The translations under genes were made by a program, and so were the position numbers. A DNA stretch of 27,682 nt from JBFWQM01 sp050249455 (lineage in GTDB: Bacteria; Pseudomonadota; Alphaproteobacteria; MPNO01; VGEU01): assembly GCA_050249455.1 (NCBI GenBank), contig JBFWQM010000045.1:1-27682 (forward strand), in the 5' to 3' direction. The notes beneath the pieces are model-generated. The model ran no database searches. It saw nothing but the letters and a program-made list of their open reading frames with translations, and was not told where the DNA came from. Of the stretch, positions 15,626 to 23,154 are shown piece by piece (position 1 is the stretch's first letter; the number at the start of each line of letters is the position of its first letter).

Positions 15626-16375
15626 ATGACCAAGCAGACTGTCCTGGTGACCGGCGCCGCGAGCGGCATCGGCAAGGCTTCCGCCCACCACCTCCTGAAC
15701 GCGGGCCACGAGGTGGTCGCGCTCGACCTGATGCAGGAAGGTCTGGCCGCGGCGCTCGCCGATGCCGGCGGCGACCGGCTGGCGCTGTTCGCGGCCGACG
15801 TCTCGAAGACGGAGGACTGCGGCGCCGCGGTCGCCGCCGCCGTGAAGCGCTTCGGCAAGCTTGACGCCGTCCTCCACTTCGCGGCCGTCCACTCCAGCCG
15901 CTACTGGACGGAGCTGACGGCGGAGGAGTTCAACCGTGTGCTCGCGGTCAACGTCACCGGCTCGTTCCTGATCGCACAGGCCGCCGCGCGCCACATGGTG
16001 GAGCGCAAGGCGGGCGCCATCGTGCTGACGGCGTCGGGTTCGGTGATCCTGGGCCCCGTCGGCGGGTCCGCCGGCCAGGGCGGTCCGGCCTACGTGTCGT
16101 CGAAGGCCGCGATCACCGGTCTGGTCCGCACGCTGGCCCGCTCGCTCGGACCGAGCGGCATCCGGGTCAACGGCATCGCGCCCGGCGTCACCGAGACGCC
16201 GATGATCGCGAGCTATTCGGCGGAGACCAAGGCGGCCCAGGCGGCGCGCTTCCCGCTCGGCCGCATCGGCCAGCCGGAGGATGTCGCCTCGGTCGCCGAG
16301 TTCCTGGTCTCGGACGCGTCGCGCTTCGTCACCGGCGAGGTGGTGATCGTCAACGGCGGCGCCAATTTCGGCTGA
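15626..16375 (+). CDS. SDR family NAD(P)-dependent oxidoreductase
   Basis: A 249-residue classical short-chain dehydrogenase. The cofactor loop is T-G-A-A-S-G-I-G-K-A (9-18), with D34 at the end of beta-2 favouring NAD(H). The conserved N109, a catalytic Ser (S137 or S139) and Y156-x-x-x-K160 are present. The C-terminal I-V-N-G-G motif is typical of FabG-like members. It probably oxidises an alcohol or reduces a ketone derived from the product of the adjacent dioxygenase. It is 13 bases after the dioxygenase and 34 bases before the Bug receptor gene, so the three are likely cotranscribed. Confidence 0.94.
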   Translation: MTKQTVLVTGAASGIGKASAHHLLNAGHEVVALDLMQEGLAAALADAGGDRLALFAADVSKTEDCGAAVAAAVKRFGKLDAVLHFAAVHSSRYWTELTAEEFNRVLAVNVTGSFLIAQAAARHMVERKAGAIVLTASGSVILGPVGGSAGQGGPAYVSSKAAITGLVRTLARSLGPSGIRVNGIAPGVTETPMIASYSAETKAAQAARFPLGRIGQPEDVASVAEFLVSDASRFVTGEVVIVNGGANFG

Positions 16376-16409
16376 CGGCGCACAACGACAACATGAAACG
16401 GGGAAGCTC

Positions 16410-17378
16410 ATGTCGAGACTGCTGGGGGCGCTCGCCGCCCTGATCCTCGCCGCGCTGCCGGCCGCGGCGCAGGCGCCGGCCGGCTATCCGTCGCAGGCGG
16501 TGCGCTTCATCGTGCCGTTCGCCGCCGGCGGCGCCACCGACGTGCTGGCGCGCGTGCTGACCAAGGAGCTTTCGGAACGACTGGGCAAGTCGTTCGTGGT
16601 CGACAACAAGCCCGGCGCCAACGGCATCCCGGGGCTGGAGGCGCTGGCGCGGGCTGCGCCCGACGGCTACACGATCGGCATGGGCGCGCTGTCGCCGCTG
16701 GCGATCAACCCCGCCCTCTACGCCAAGCTGCCCTACGACGTGGCGAAGGATTTCGTCGCGATCAGCGGCATGGCGACCCTGCCGATCGTCCTGATCGTCA
16801 ACGCCAAGGCGCCGGCCGACGACCTCAAGGGCCTCGTCGCCCACCTGAAGGCCAAGGGCACGGCGTTCTACGGCTCGCCCGGCGTCGGCAACACCTCGCA
16901 TCTCTACGGCGAGCTGTTCAAGAAGGTGACCGGCGTCAAGCTGGAGCACATCCCGTACAAGGGCGGCAACCTGGCGCTGCAAGATCTGGTGAAGGGAGAA
17001 ATCGACCTGACCTTCCAGACCATCATCGAGGCGCTGCCGCAGATCCGCGCCGGAACGGTGAAGCCGATCGCGCTGTTCTGGTCGAAGCGGTCGCGCGACC
17101 TGCCCGACACGCCGACGATGGCCGAGCTCGGCGTCGCCGGGTTCGAGTCGCCAACCTGGTTCGGCGTGATCGGCCCGGCCGGCATCCCGCAGCCGATCGT
17201 GGACTACCTCAATGCCGAGATTCGCGTTTCGCTCGGCCGGCCGGAGGTGCAGCAGACCTTCGCCCGGCTCTCCGTCGAGGCGATGTCGATGTCGCCGGCC
17301 GCGTTCGGCGACTGGATCGCCGCCGAGGGCCGCAAGTGGGGCCCGCTGGTGAAGGAGTCGGGCGCGAAGGTGGAGTGA
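16410..17378 (+). CDS. Bug family tripartite tricarboxylate transporter receptor (TctC-like)
   Basis: A 322-residue periplasmic receptor. The signal peptide is residues 1-22 (ends A-A-A-Q-A). The mature start Y-P-S-Q-A-V-R-F-I-V-P-F-A-A-G-G-A-T-D is the hallmark of Bug proteins, and D-N-K-P-G-A-N-G gives the second ligand loop. Bug receptors bind mono- to tricarboxylates and aromatic acids, and normally feed a TctA/TctB membrane pair. No such pair is present here, which is common for this family, whose members greatly outnumber their permeases. Position after the dioxygenase and dehydrogenase suggests that its ligand is related to their substrate. Confidence 0.94.
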   Translation: MSRLLGALAALILAALPAAAQAPAGYPSQAVRFIVPFAAGGATDVLARVLTKELSERLGKSFVVDNKPGANGIPGLEALARAAPDGYTIGMGALSPLAINPALYAKLPYDVAKDFVAISGMATLPIVLIVNAKAPADDLKGLVAHLKAKGTAFYGSPGVGNTSHLYGELFKKVTGVKLEHIPYKGGNLALQDLVKGEIDLTFQTIIEALPQIRAGTVKPIALFWSKRSRDLPDTPTMAELGVAGFESPTWFGVIGPAGIPQPIVDYLNAEIRVSLGRPEVQQTFARLSVEAMSMSPAAFGDWIAAEGRKWGPLVKESGAKVE

Positions 17379-17442
17379 AGCGGCGATCGCTGCCGCCGTG
17401 CGGCGCACGCGGCGGAGCTTGAGGTCGAGAGGCCCGCGGCTA

Positions 17443-17579
17443 CCCACCTCACCCGCTCGCTTCGCGCTCGCACCCTCTCCCCCCATAGTGGGCGGAGAGG
17501 GTAAGTGGCGTCCCTCTCCGCCCACTATGGGGGCGGAGGGAGGGGACCCATTGCAACGCGATGGGGAGGGTGAGGTGGG
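17443..17579. repeat. composite palindromic intergenic repeat
   Basis: An outer 12-bp perfect inverted repeat (CCCACCTCACCC at 17443-17454, complement at 17568-17579) encloses an inner near-perfect one (17473-17501 with 17512-17540, the 22 bases next to its distal end identical, 10-base spacer). The element fills the gap between the convergent Bug and NitT/TauT receptor genes. It resembles non-coding CTCTCCCC-type repeats scattered between genes in alphaproteobacterial chromosomes. As RNA from either strand it folds into a long hairpin and probably acts as a bidirectional terminator. No transposase or target-site duplication was recognised. Confidence 0.7.
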
Positions 17580-17626
17580 CGGCCTCGTCGCCAGACAGGT
17601 CGTCGCCCCGCGCCGCCGGTCTTCGC

Positions 17627-18589
17627 CTACTGGAAGATCTTCACCATCCCCTTGACCTCGGCCTCGGTCAGCGGCTTGGAGACGAACTTCGATTCCACAG
17701 CGTCGGCGATGTTGCGGTCGGTACCGACCAGGTCGGCCTTCATCACCAACTCGCGCGGGTAGAACGCCGGCACCTCCTTGGCGATGTCCACCGGCACGCC
17801 CGCATAGGCGGCGTAGGCCGGGATCGACTCCTCCGGCTTGTCGTACATCCACGCCAGCGCCTTCTCGTAGGCGCGGTTGAAGCGGGTGACCACCTCGGGG
17901 TTCTTCTCCACGAGGTCCTTGTGCGCGACGTTGACGCGGCTGGTCTGCTTCTGCAGCTCCGGCACGTCGGTGGCGCGGAAGACGATGCGCGTCTCGCCCG
18001 ACTTGACCAGGTCGAGGTTATAGGGCGGCAGCGAATAGCCGACGTCGATCTGGTCGGTCATCAGCTGGGTGCGGCTGGCCGAGATCGCGCCGGTCGAGAC
18101 GAGGTCGGGCTTGACGTCGAACTGCCGCATCATCGACAGCAGGATCAGGTGGGTCGTGGACCCCGGGCGCGAGAACGCGATCTTCTTGCCGTTGAAGTCC
18201 TTCGCCGACTTGATCGGGCTGTTGGCGCGCACCATCCAGAACGCCTCGGGCGCACCGAGGATCTGCGAGCGGACAATCACCAGCGGCGCGCCCTTCGAAT
18301 AGGCGCCGATGACGCCCAGGATGCCGGTGCCGATCGCGATATCGGTCGACCGGGTCGAGACGGTCTGCAGCGTCTCGGTGCCGCCGCCGGTGAAGATGTA
18401 GCTGACGTCCAGGTTCTCCGCCTTGAAGAACCCGCGCTCGGCGGCGAAATAGGACGCCGCCGTGTCCCACAGGCCCTTCTGCGAGATCGCGATCTTCAGC
18501 TTGTCCGCAGCATATGCCGGCGCGGCAAGCGAGACGCCCAGCGCGATGCCGGCCGCTGCGGCGATGAACGTGGCTTTGATGGTGGTCAT
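17627..18589 (-). CDS. NitT/TauT family ABC transporter substrate-binding protein
   Basis: A 320-residue SsuA/TauA/NMT1-like periplasmic protein. The signal peptide is residues 1-26 (ends A-Y-A-A). The mature start is D-K-L-K-I-A-I-S-Q-K-G, followed by A-A-E-R-G-F-F-K-A-E-N-L-D-V and T-G-G-G-T-E-T-L-Q, the usual family signatures. These receptors deliver sulfonates, nitrate-like anions, pyrimidine precursors or aromatic acids to an ABC permease. No ATPase or permease gene is adjacent, so it is an orphan. ATG 18589 is chosen for the AGGGGAGAGA ribosome-binding site and the signal peptide; the open frame upstream to 18790 is not coding. It is divergent from the YdhR-like gene. Confidence 0.92.
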   Translation of the reverse strand: MTTIKATFIAAAAGIALGVSLAAPAYAADKLKIAISQKGLWDTAASYFAAERGFFKAENLDVSYIFTGGGTETLQTVSTRSTDIAIGTGILGVIGAYSKGAPLVIVRSQILGAPEAFWMVRANSPIKSAKDFNGKKIAFSRPGSTTHLILLSMMRQFDVKPDLVSTGAISASRTQLMTDQIDVGYSLPPYNLDLVKSGETRIVFRATDVPELQKQTSRVNVAHKDLVEKNPEVVTRFNRAYEKALAWMYDKPEESIPAYAAYAGVPVDIAKEVPAFYPRELVMKADLVGTDRNIADAVESKFVSKPLTEAEVKGMVKIFQ

Positions 18590-18700
18590 GAGCCTTGTCT
18601 CTCCCCTGTCGAAGCGTGTTCTGAGCCGCGCGCGGCCATTGCGTCCTGTTTTAGCGGACATCGGCTGCCGAGGCACCCGCAATATCCGCCGAATGCCTCG

Positions 18701-18728
18701 TTGCGTCGTCGCTTGCGCCGTGTAGGAT
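18701..18728 (+). promoter_or_regulatory. candidate promoter of the YdhR-like/amidohydrolase pair
   Basis: TTGCGT (18701-18706), a 16-nt spacer and TAGGAT (18723-18728) lie 31 bases before the small gene's ATG. Match to the sigma-70 consensus is moderate. Confidence 0.35.
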
Positions 18729-18759
18729 CGACGGGACGTCCAACATGAGGGAGGCCGCA

Positions 18760-19080
18760 ATGCCCGTGACAGCGTTCGTCCGGTTTCCATTCCCGCCGGG
18801 CAAGGACCGCGCCGAGGTCGCGAAGATGTTCCAGGCGTCCGCGCCGCGCTACCAGGTGGCGCCGGGGCTGATCCGCAAGTACTACCTGCTTGCCGAGGAC
18901 GGCGCGTCCGCCGGCGGCGCCTATCTGTGGGAATCGAAGGCCAAGGCGGAGGCGTTCTACGACGCCGCCTGGCGCGGCTCGATCAAGGAGCGCTTCGGCG
19001 CCGAGCCGGAGATCACCTACTTCGAGAGCCCGGTGATCGTCGACAACACGCTCGGCACGATCAGCGCCGCCGCGGAATGA
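18760..19080 (+). CDS. YdhR-like small monooxygenase-family protein
   Basis: A 106-residue protein of the dimeric alpha/beta-barrel (ferredoxin-like) type. The pattern L-I-R-K-Y-Y-L, G-G-A-Y-L-W-E-S-K-A-K-A-E-A-F-Y and a closing P-V-I-V-D-N matches the YdhR/putative monooxygenase group. The activity is unproven, though relatives are cofactor-free oxygenases or small-molecule binding proteins. The start at 18760 is preferred to an in-frame ATG at 18745, because GAGGGAGG lies between them at the right distance. It is 43 bases upstream of the amidohydrolase gene and probably in the same operon, possibly supplying or protecting that enzyme's substrate. Confidence 0.8.
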   Translation: MPVTAFVRFPFPPGKDRAEVAKMFQASAPRYQVAPGLIRKYYLLAEDGASAGGAYLWESKAKAEAFYDAAWRGSIKERFGAEPEITYFESPVIVDNTLGTISAAAE

Positions 19081-19123
19081 CTGAGCGGCCCAAGGCCGCC
19101 GCCACGCAACAGGGAGAAGAGTC

Positions 19124-20239
19124 ATGACGAGCCTCGGCGCGCCACGCGCGCACGACCATCACGGCGCGCCCTGCGCGCACGACCACGACGGCTGCAAACA
19201 CGGCGCGTCGCGCCGCCATTTCCTCGCCGCCGTCGGCGGGCTGGGGATCGCCTCGCTGATGCCCGCCACCCTGGCGTCCGCCCAGGGCGCGGCGCGGATC
19301 ATCGACACCCATCACCACTTCTACGCGCCCGACTACCAGAAGGCGTGGGTCGAGTGGAACGAAAAGCACAAGGTGCCCAACTTCCCGACCCAGATGTCGT
19401 GGTCGCCGGCCAAGGCGATCGAGGAGATGGACAAGGGCGGCGTGCGCACCGGCATCCTGTCGGTACCGTCGACGCCGGGCCTGTGGTTCGACGCCGGCGC
19501 CGAGGCCGCCAACCGCATGGCGCGCACCTGTAACGAGTACGGCGCCGGCATGGTGCGCGACCACAAGGGCCGGTTCGGCCTGTTCGCGACGCTCTCCATG
19601 ATCGACGCCGACGCCTCGCTGAAGGAGATCGAGTACGCGTTCGACACGCTGAAGGCCGACGGCGTCGGGCTGCAGAGCAGCTACGGCGACAAATGGCTCG
19701 GCCACGCCGACTACAAGCCGGTGTTCGAGGAGCTGAACCGCCGCGGCGCCGTGGTCTACGTCCACCCGCTGGCGGCGGCGTGCTGCTTCAACATCCCGAT
19801 CGGCACCGGCGCGGCGACCCTGGAGGTGCCGCACGACACCACGCGCACGGTGTCGAACCTGTTCCTGAGCGGCGCCTTCGCGCGCTACCGCAACATCAAG
19901 TGGTTGTTCTCGCACGCCGGCGGCACCATTCCCATGCTGGCCGGCCGGCTCGACTACTTCAGCAAGTTCCGCAAGGACTACAAGGACCTCGCGCCCGATG
20001 GGCTGGAGGCGGAGCTGCGGCGGCTCTACTACGACACCGCCAACGCGCTGCATCCGGCGTCGATGGCCGCGCTCATGAAGCTGGTGCCGGCGAGCCAGAT
20101 CACCTACGGCTCGGACTATCCCTATGTCCCGATCGCCGCCCAGGCGCAGGAGCTGCAGAAGGTCGGCTTCACGCCGCAGGAACTCGCTGGCGTCGAAAGC
20201 GGCAATGCCATTCGCCTGGTGCCGCGATTGAAGGCGTAG
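19124..20239 (+). CDS. Tat-exported amidohydrolase family 2 (ACMSD-like decarboxylase/hydrolase)
   Basis: A 371-residue metal-dependent amidohydrolase. A His-rich stretch (residues 10-26, six His and two Cys) precedes a twin-arginine signal S-R-R-H-F-L at 29-34, so the folded, metal-loaded enzyme should be exported by Tat. The barrel begins I-I-D-T-H-H-H-F; predicted metal ligands are His63, His65, His214 and Asp331 (G-S-D-Y-P), with a conserved His264. Family 2 includes aminocarboxymuconate-semialdehyde, gamma-resorcylate and methylsalicylate decarboxylases as well as lactonases, so a non-oxidative decarboxylase acting on an aromatic acid is plausible. AGGGAGAAGAG supports the start. It converges on the third TRAP operon across a strong hairpin. 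Confidence 0.9.
   Translation: MTSLGAPRAHDHHGAPCAHDHDGCKHGASRRHFLAAVGGLGIASLMPATLASAQGAARIIDTHHHFYAPDYQKAWVEWNEKHKVPNFPTQMSWSPAKAIEEMDKGGVRTGILSVPSTPGLWFDAGAEAANRMARTCNEYGAGMVRDHKGRFGLFATLSMIDADASLKEIEYAFDTLKADGVGLQSSYGDKWLGHADYKPVFEELNRRGAVVYVHPLAAACCFNIPIGTGAATLEVPHDTTRTVSNLFLSGAFARYRNIKWLFSHAGGTIPMLAGRLDYFSKFRKDYKDLAPDGLEAELRRLYYDTANALHPASMAALMKLVPASQITYGSDYPYVPIAAQAQELQKVGFTPQELAGVESGNAIRLVPRLKA
19135..19188 (+). repeat. 27-bp tandem repeat encoding the His-rich N-terminus
   Basis: Two adjacent 27-base units (19135-19161, 19162-19188) match at 23 of 27 positions. Each encodes G-A-P-x-A-H-D-H-x, so the His-rich segment grew by an in-frame duplication. It lies inside the amidohydrolase gene, before the Tat signal. 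Confidence 0.75.
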
Positions 20240-20266
20240 GCGCGAAAGACAGAAGCCGCCTCGCGC

Positions 20267-20291
20267 CGGGGCGGGCCTGAGGCCCGCCCCG
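20267..20291. terminator. bidirectional terminator hairpin
   Basis: CGGGGCGGGCC (20267-20277) and its perfect complement (20281-20291) form an 11-bp stem with a 3-nt loop. It lies in the 58-base gap between the convergent amidohydrolase and TRAP operon 3. T-runs are lacking, but the stem is very stable and positioned to serve both strands. Confidence 0.6.
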
Positions 20292-20297
20292 ATCGAT

Positions 20298-21611
20298 TCA
20301 GCGCAAGAGGCTCGGCAGCCACAGCGCGATGCCGGGGAAGATCATCACCAGCGCGATTGTCGCGACCTCCAGCCCGATGAACGGCGCCGCTGCCCAGTAG
20401 ATCTGGCGCATCGTGATGTCGGGCGGCGCGACGCCCTTCATCACGAACAGCAGCAGCCCGAACGGCGGCGTGGTGAAGCCGATCTCCAGCGCGATCAGCA
20501 TCATCAGGCCGAACCACACCGGGTCGACCCCAGCGGTGGCGACCAGCGGCATGAAGAACGGGATGGTGATCATCATCATGCTGAGCTGGTCCATGAACGT
20601 GCCGAGGAACAGGAGGATCGTCAGCATGCCGATGACCAGCCAGATCGGCGTCAGGTCGAGCCCCTTCACGATCTCCAGCAGGCCGTCGGTTGCGCCGGAG
20701 AACGCCAGGATCTGCGAATAGGTGATCGAGGCGCAGATGATGAACAGGATCATCACCGACACCTTCGCCGTCTCGCGCAGCGACACCATGATGCTGCGCC
20801 ACGTCAGCACGCGATAGGCCGCGGCGGCGACGACCGTCGCGACCGCCCCCAGCGCCGCCGACTCGGTCGGCGAGGCGAGCCCGCCCAGTATGCTGCCGAC
20901 CACCACGACGAAGATGCCGAGCAGCGGCACCACGTTGACGAACAGCGGCCGCAGCCGTTCGCCCAAGGTCAGGTGGCCGACGTCATAGCCCGGCGCCAGC
21001 GCCGGGTTCAGCCAGCAGCGCACGATGACGTAGCCGAAGAACAGCGTCGCCATGACGATGCCGGGCAGGATGCCGGCGATCAACAGGTCGGCGACCGAGA
21101 TCATCGCGAGGCTGGCCAGGATCACCGCCAGCGCCGACGGCGGGATCAGCATCGCGATTCCGCCGGTGCCGAGGATCGGCCCCATCGCGATCTTGGGCTC
21201 GTAGCCGCGCCGGCGCATCTCCGGCAGCAGGGTCGAGCCGAGCATCGCGGTGTTGGCCAGGGTCGAGCCGGACAGCGCCGAGAAGATTGTGCCGCTGACC
21301 ACGGCGACCAGCGACAGCCGCCCCGGCACGCGCGCGATCAGCTTGTCGACCGCGTCGATCGCCTTGTGCGCAAGGCCGGTGTGGAACATCACCTCGCCCA
21401 TCAGCAGGAACAGCGGGATCGGCGTCAGGGTGAAGGTCGTCACCGCATCGACGGCGTTGCGCACGAGCTGCGCGAGCCCCGGCTCGCCGCCCAGGAAGAA
21501 CAGCGCGCCGACGATGTTCACGGCGAGGAATGCGAACACCACCGGCAGGCCGAGCATGAGGAGGGCGAGCAGCCCGCCCATCTGCAGCAGCAGGGCGACG
21601 TACCACGTCAT
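20298..21611 (-). CDS. dctM: TRAP transporter large permease, DctM family (system 3)
   Basis: A 437-residue polytopic membrane protein of the DctM family. The signatures S-G-S-T-L-A-N-T-A near residue 105 and M-L-I-P-P-S shortly after mark the first half, and F-T-T-P-P-F-G-L-L-L-F the second. It is the last gene of a minus-strand operon of two receptors, a small permease and this protein, with three bases between the dctQ stop and its ATG. It is clearly of a different TRAP subgroup from systems 1 and 2: the second-half motif is T-T-P-P-F-G rather than L-T-P-P-M-A. A separate acquisition rather than a local duplication is therefore likely. Confidence 0.95.
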   Translation of the reverse strand: MTWYVALLLQMGGLLALLMLGLPVVFAFLAVNIVGALFFLGGEPGLAQLVRNAVDAVTTFTLTPIPLFLLMGEVMFHTGLAHKAIDAVDKLIARVPGRLSLVAVVSGTIFSALSGSTLANTAMLGSTLLPEMRRRGYEPKIAMGPILGTGGIAMLIPPSALAVILASLAMISVADLLIAGILPGIVMATLFFGYVIVRCWLNPALAPGYDVGHLTLGERLRPLFVNVVPLLGIFVVVVGSILGGLASPTESAALGAVATVVAAAAYRVLTWRSIMVSLRETAKVSVMILFIICASITYSQILAFSGATDGLLEIVKGLDLTPIWLVIGMLTILLFLGTFMDQLSMMMITIPFFMPLVATAGVDPVWFGLMMLIALEIGFTTPPFGLLLFVMKGVAPPDITMRQIYWAAAPFIGLEVATIALVMIFPGIALWLPSLLR

Positions 21612-21614
21612 CGC

Positions 21615-22136
21615 TCAGAGGCCCCGGTTCTCAAGGTCGGGCCCGGTCTCGCCGGCGCCTTCGCGCACCACGCGCACGAGGCGGACGGCGAACTCCACGG
21701 CGATCAGCGCGAAGGCGCCGGACACCAGCGCGAACACCCACCACTCGGGAAAGATGAATTCCTTGATGATCCGCGCGCCCTGCGCACGGGCCGCCGCCGC
21801 CACGCTGCCGCTGTAGTAGAGGATCACCAGCGCGACGACGAGGCCGATGACATCGCCGACCGCCTCGACCAGGGTCCGCGCGCGCGCGGCGAGGCTGGTC
21901 AGCACGACGTCCACGCGCACGTGGGCGCCGAGGTGCAGCACCCATGGCCCGCCGACGAAGGTCAGCAGGAACATCGCGTACTCCGCCGCCTCGAGCATCC
22001 ACGGGATCGAGCCGAGCCGCAGCGCCCGGAGCACGATGTCGATGGACATCCCCACGGTGATGAACGCCACGCAGGCGCACGCGACGCCTTCCAGCGCCGC
22101 GTGCACGCCGTCGTAGACCCGGCCGAGCGCGTTCAT
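21615..22136 (-). CDS. dctQ: TRAP transporter small permease, DctQ family (system 3)
   Basis: A 173-residue protein with four predicted membrane helices (about 15-37, 49-66, 89-109, 131-154). The DctQ-type loop G-A-H-V-R-V-D-V-V-L follows helix 2. It is 28 bases after the receptor gene and three bases before dctM in the transcribed direction. It completes the sodium-coupled permease of system 3. Sequence similarity to the DctQ proteins of systems 1 and 2 is low beyond the family motifs. Confidence 0.92.
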   Translation of the reverse strand: MNALGRVYDGVHAALEGVACACVAFITVGMSIDIVLRALRLGSIPWMLEAAEYAMFLLTFVGGPWVLHLGAHVRVDVVLTSLAARARTLVEAVGDVIGLVVALVILYYSGSVAAAARAQGARIIKEFIFPEWWVFALVSGAFALIAVEFAVRLVRVVREGAGETGPDLENRGL

Positions 22137-22164
22137 CGCCGGGACCGCGCGTCGCGGCGGCGCG

Positions 22165-23130
22165 TCACTTCGCGATCAGCGCCTTCAGCTTCGGCGCGTT
22201 CTCGGGGTCGAGCTCCATCGCCTCCTGCCAGCCCGCTTCGTAGGCCTTGGCGAGGTACGCCTCGGCCAGCTTGCCGGTGAACACGATCGGCTGGATGCCG
22301 GCGTCGTCCTGCTCCTTGCGGTAGGCCTTGTCGATCTTCTCGGCCTCGACCCACATGTAGTCCTCGAAGTCGTCCATCTGCTTGGTCAGGAAGGTGCGCT
22401 GCGCGGCGCTGAGCGCGTTCCACCTGGCGACGTTGAGGATGGCGCCGCCCTGGATGTTGTAGAAGGCGGGCTCCACCCGGTACTTGATGTGCTTGTCCCA
22501 GCCCAGGCTCTTGATGTCCCAGGTCGGCCAGCCCAGCCCGTCGATGGTGCCGCGCTCCAGCGCGACGTAGACCTCGCCCGGCGGCGTCTGGATCACCGTG
22601 GCGCCGAGCGCCTTGAAGAACGCGCGGTAGACCGGCGTGATGCGGAGCTTGAGCCCGCTCAGGTCCATCGAGTCGATCTTCTTGTCGCGCATGTAGAGGT
22701 GGAACGGCACGTTCGACCCCCAGTGGCCGAGATAGACCAGGCCCGCCTTCTCCAGGTGGATCTTCTTGATCAGGTCCATCGCGCCGTTCGCCCGCATCTC
22801 CTGCGGCGTCTTCTGGATCATCTTCAGCGCGTCGCCGATCGGCAGCAGGTTCTGGTAGAACGTGGTCGGCAGGTTGGCCATGTCGACCACGCCGGTCTTG
22901 ACCGCGTTCGCCATGGTGAACGGCGACATCGAGCCGGCCGCCTTGATCTCGATCTGCACCATCCCCTTGCCGGCGGCGTTCACCCGGTCGACGAAATCGA
23001 CGAACACCTTGCCGGACGCGTTGTTGTTGGGGACGAAGCTCACCGCGCTGAGCTTCGCCTCCTGCGCCGACGCAAGGCTTGCGAAGGCGAACGCCAGCGC
23101 CGCGACGGGCGCGAAAAGCGCTTTGATCAT
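22165..23130 (-). CDS. dctP: TRAP transporter solute receptor, DctP family (receptor 4)
   Basis: A 321-residue periplasmic DctP-family receptor. The signal peptide is residues 1-22 (ends A-S-A-Q). The mature part contains S-F-V-P-N-N-N-A-S-G-K, G-S-M-S-P-F-T-M-A-N-A-V and G-L-K-L-R-I-T-P with the predicted carboxylate-binding Arg163. It is a close paralogue of receptor 5, which lies 24 bases upstream in the same operon. Both belong to a subgroup distinct from receptors 1-3. GGGGAGAAG precedes the ATG. It presumably feeds the DctQM pair directly downstream. Confidence 0.93.
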   Translation of the reverse strand: MIKALFAPVAALAFAFASLASAQEAKLSAVSFVPNNNASGKVFVDFVDRVNAAGKGMVQIEIKAAGSMSPFTMANAVKTGVVDMANLPTTFYQNLLPIGDALKMIQKTPQEMRANGAMDLIKKIHLEKAGLVYLGHWGSNVPFHLYMRDKKIDSMDLSGLKLRITPVYRAFFKALGATVIQTPPGEVYVALERGTIDGLGWPTWDIKSLGWDKHIKYRVEPAFYNIQGGAILNVARWNALSAAQRTFLTKQMDDFEDYMWVEAEKIDKAYRKEQDDAGIQPIVFTGKLAEAYLAKAYEAGWQEAMELDPENAPKLKALIAK

Positions 23131-23154
23131 GCCTGCTTCTCCCCTGTCCGCCGG

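Noticed and set aside
17443..17579. CRISPR or insertion sequence
   Set aside because: The repeats are inverted, not regularly spaced direct repeats, and there is no transposase frame.
17398..18748. Plus-strand frames over the palindromic repeat and the NitT/TauT receptor
   Set aside because: They cross a non-coding repeat and are antisense to a well-supported receptor gene.
18590..18790. N-terminal extension of the NitT/TauT receptor
   Set aside because: It overlaps the divergent YdhR-like gene and its promoter. The signal peptide and AGGGGAGAGA site place the start at 18589.
20973..22280. 435-codon plus-strand frame opposite TRAP system 3
   Set aside because: It is His/Arg/Asp/Gln-rich antisense shadow of dctM and dctQ, with no recognisable domain.
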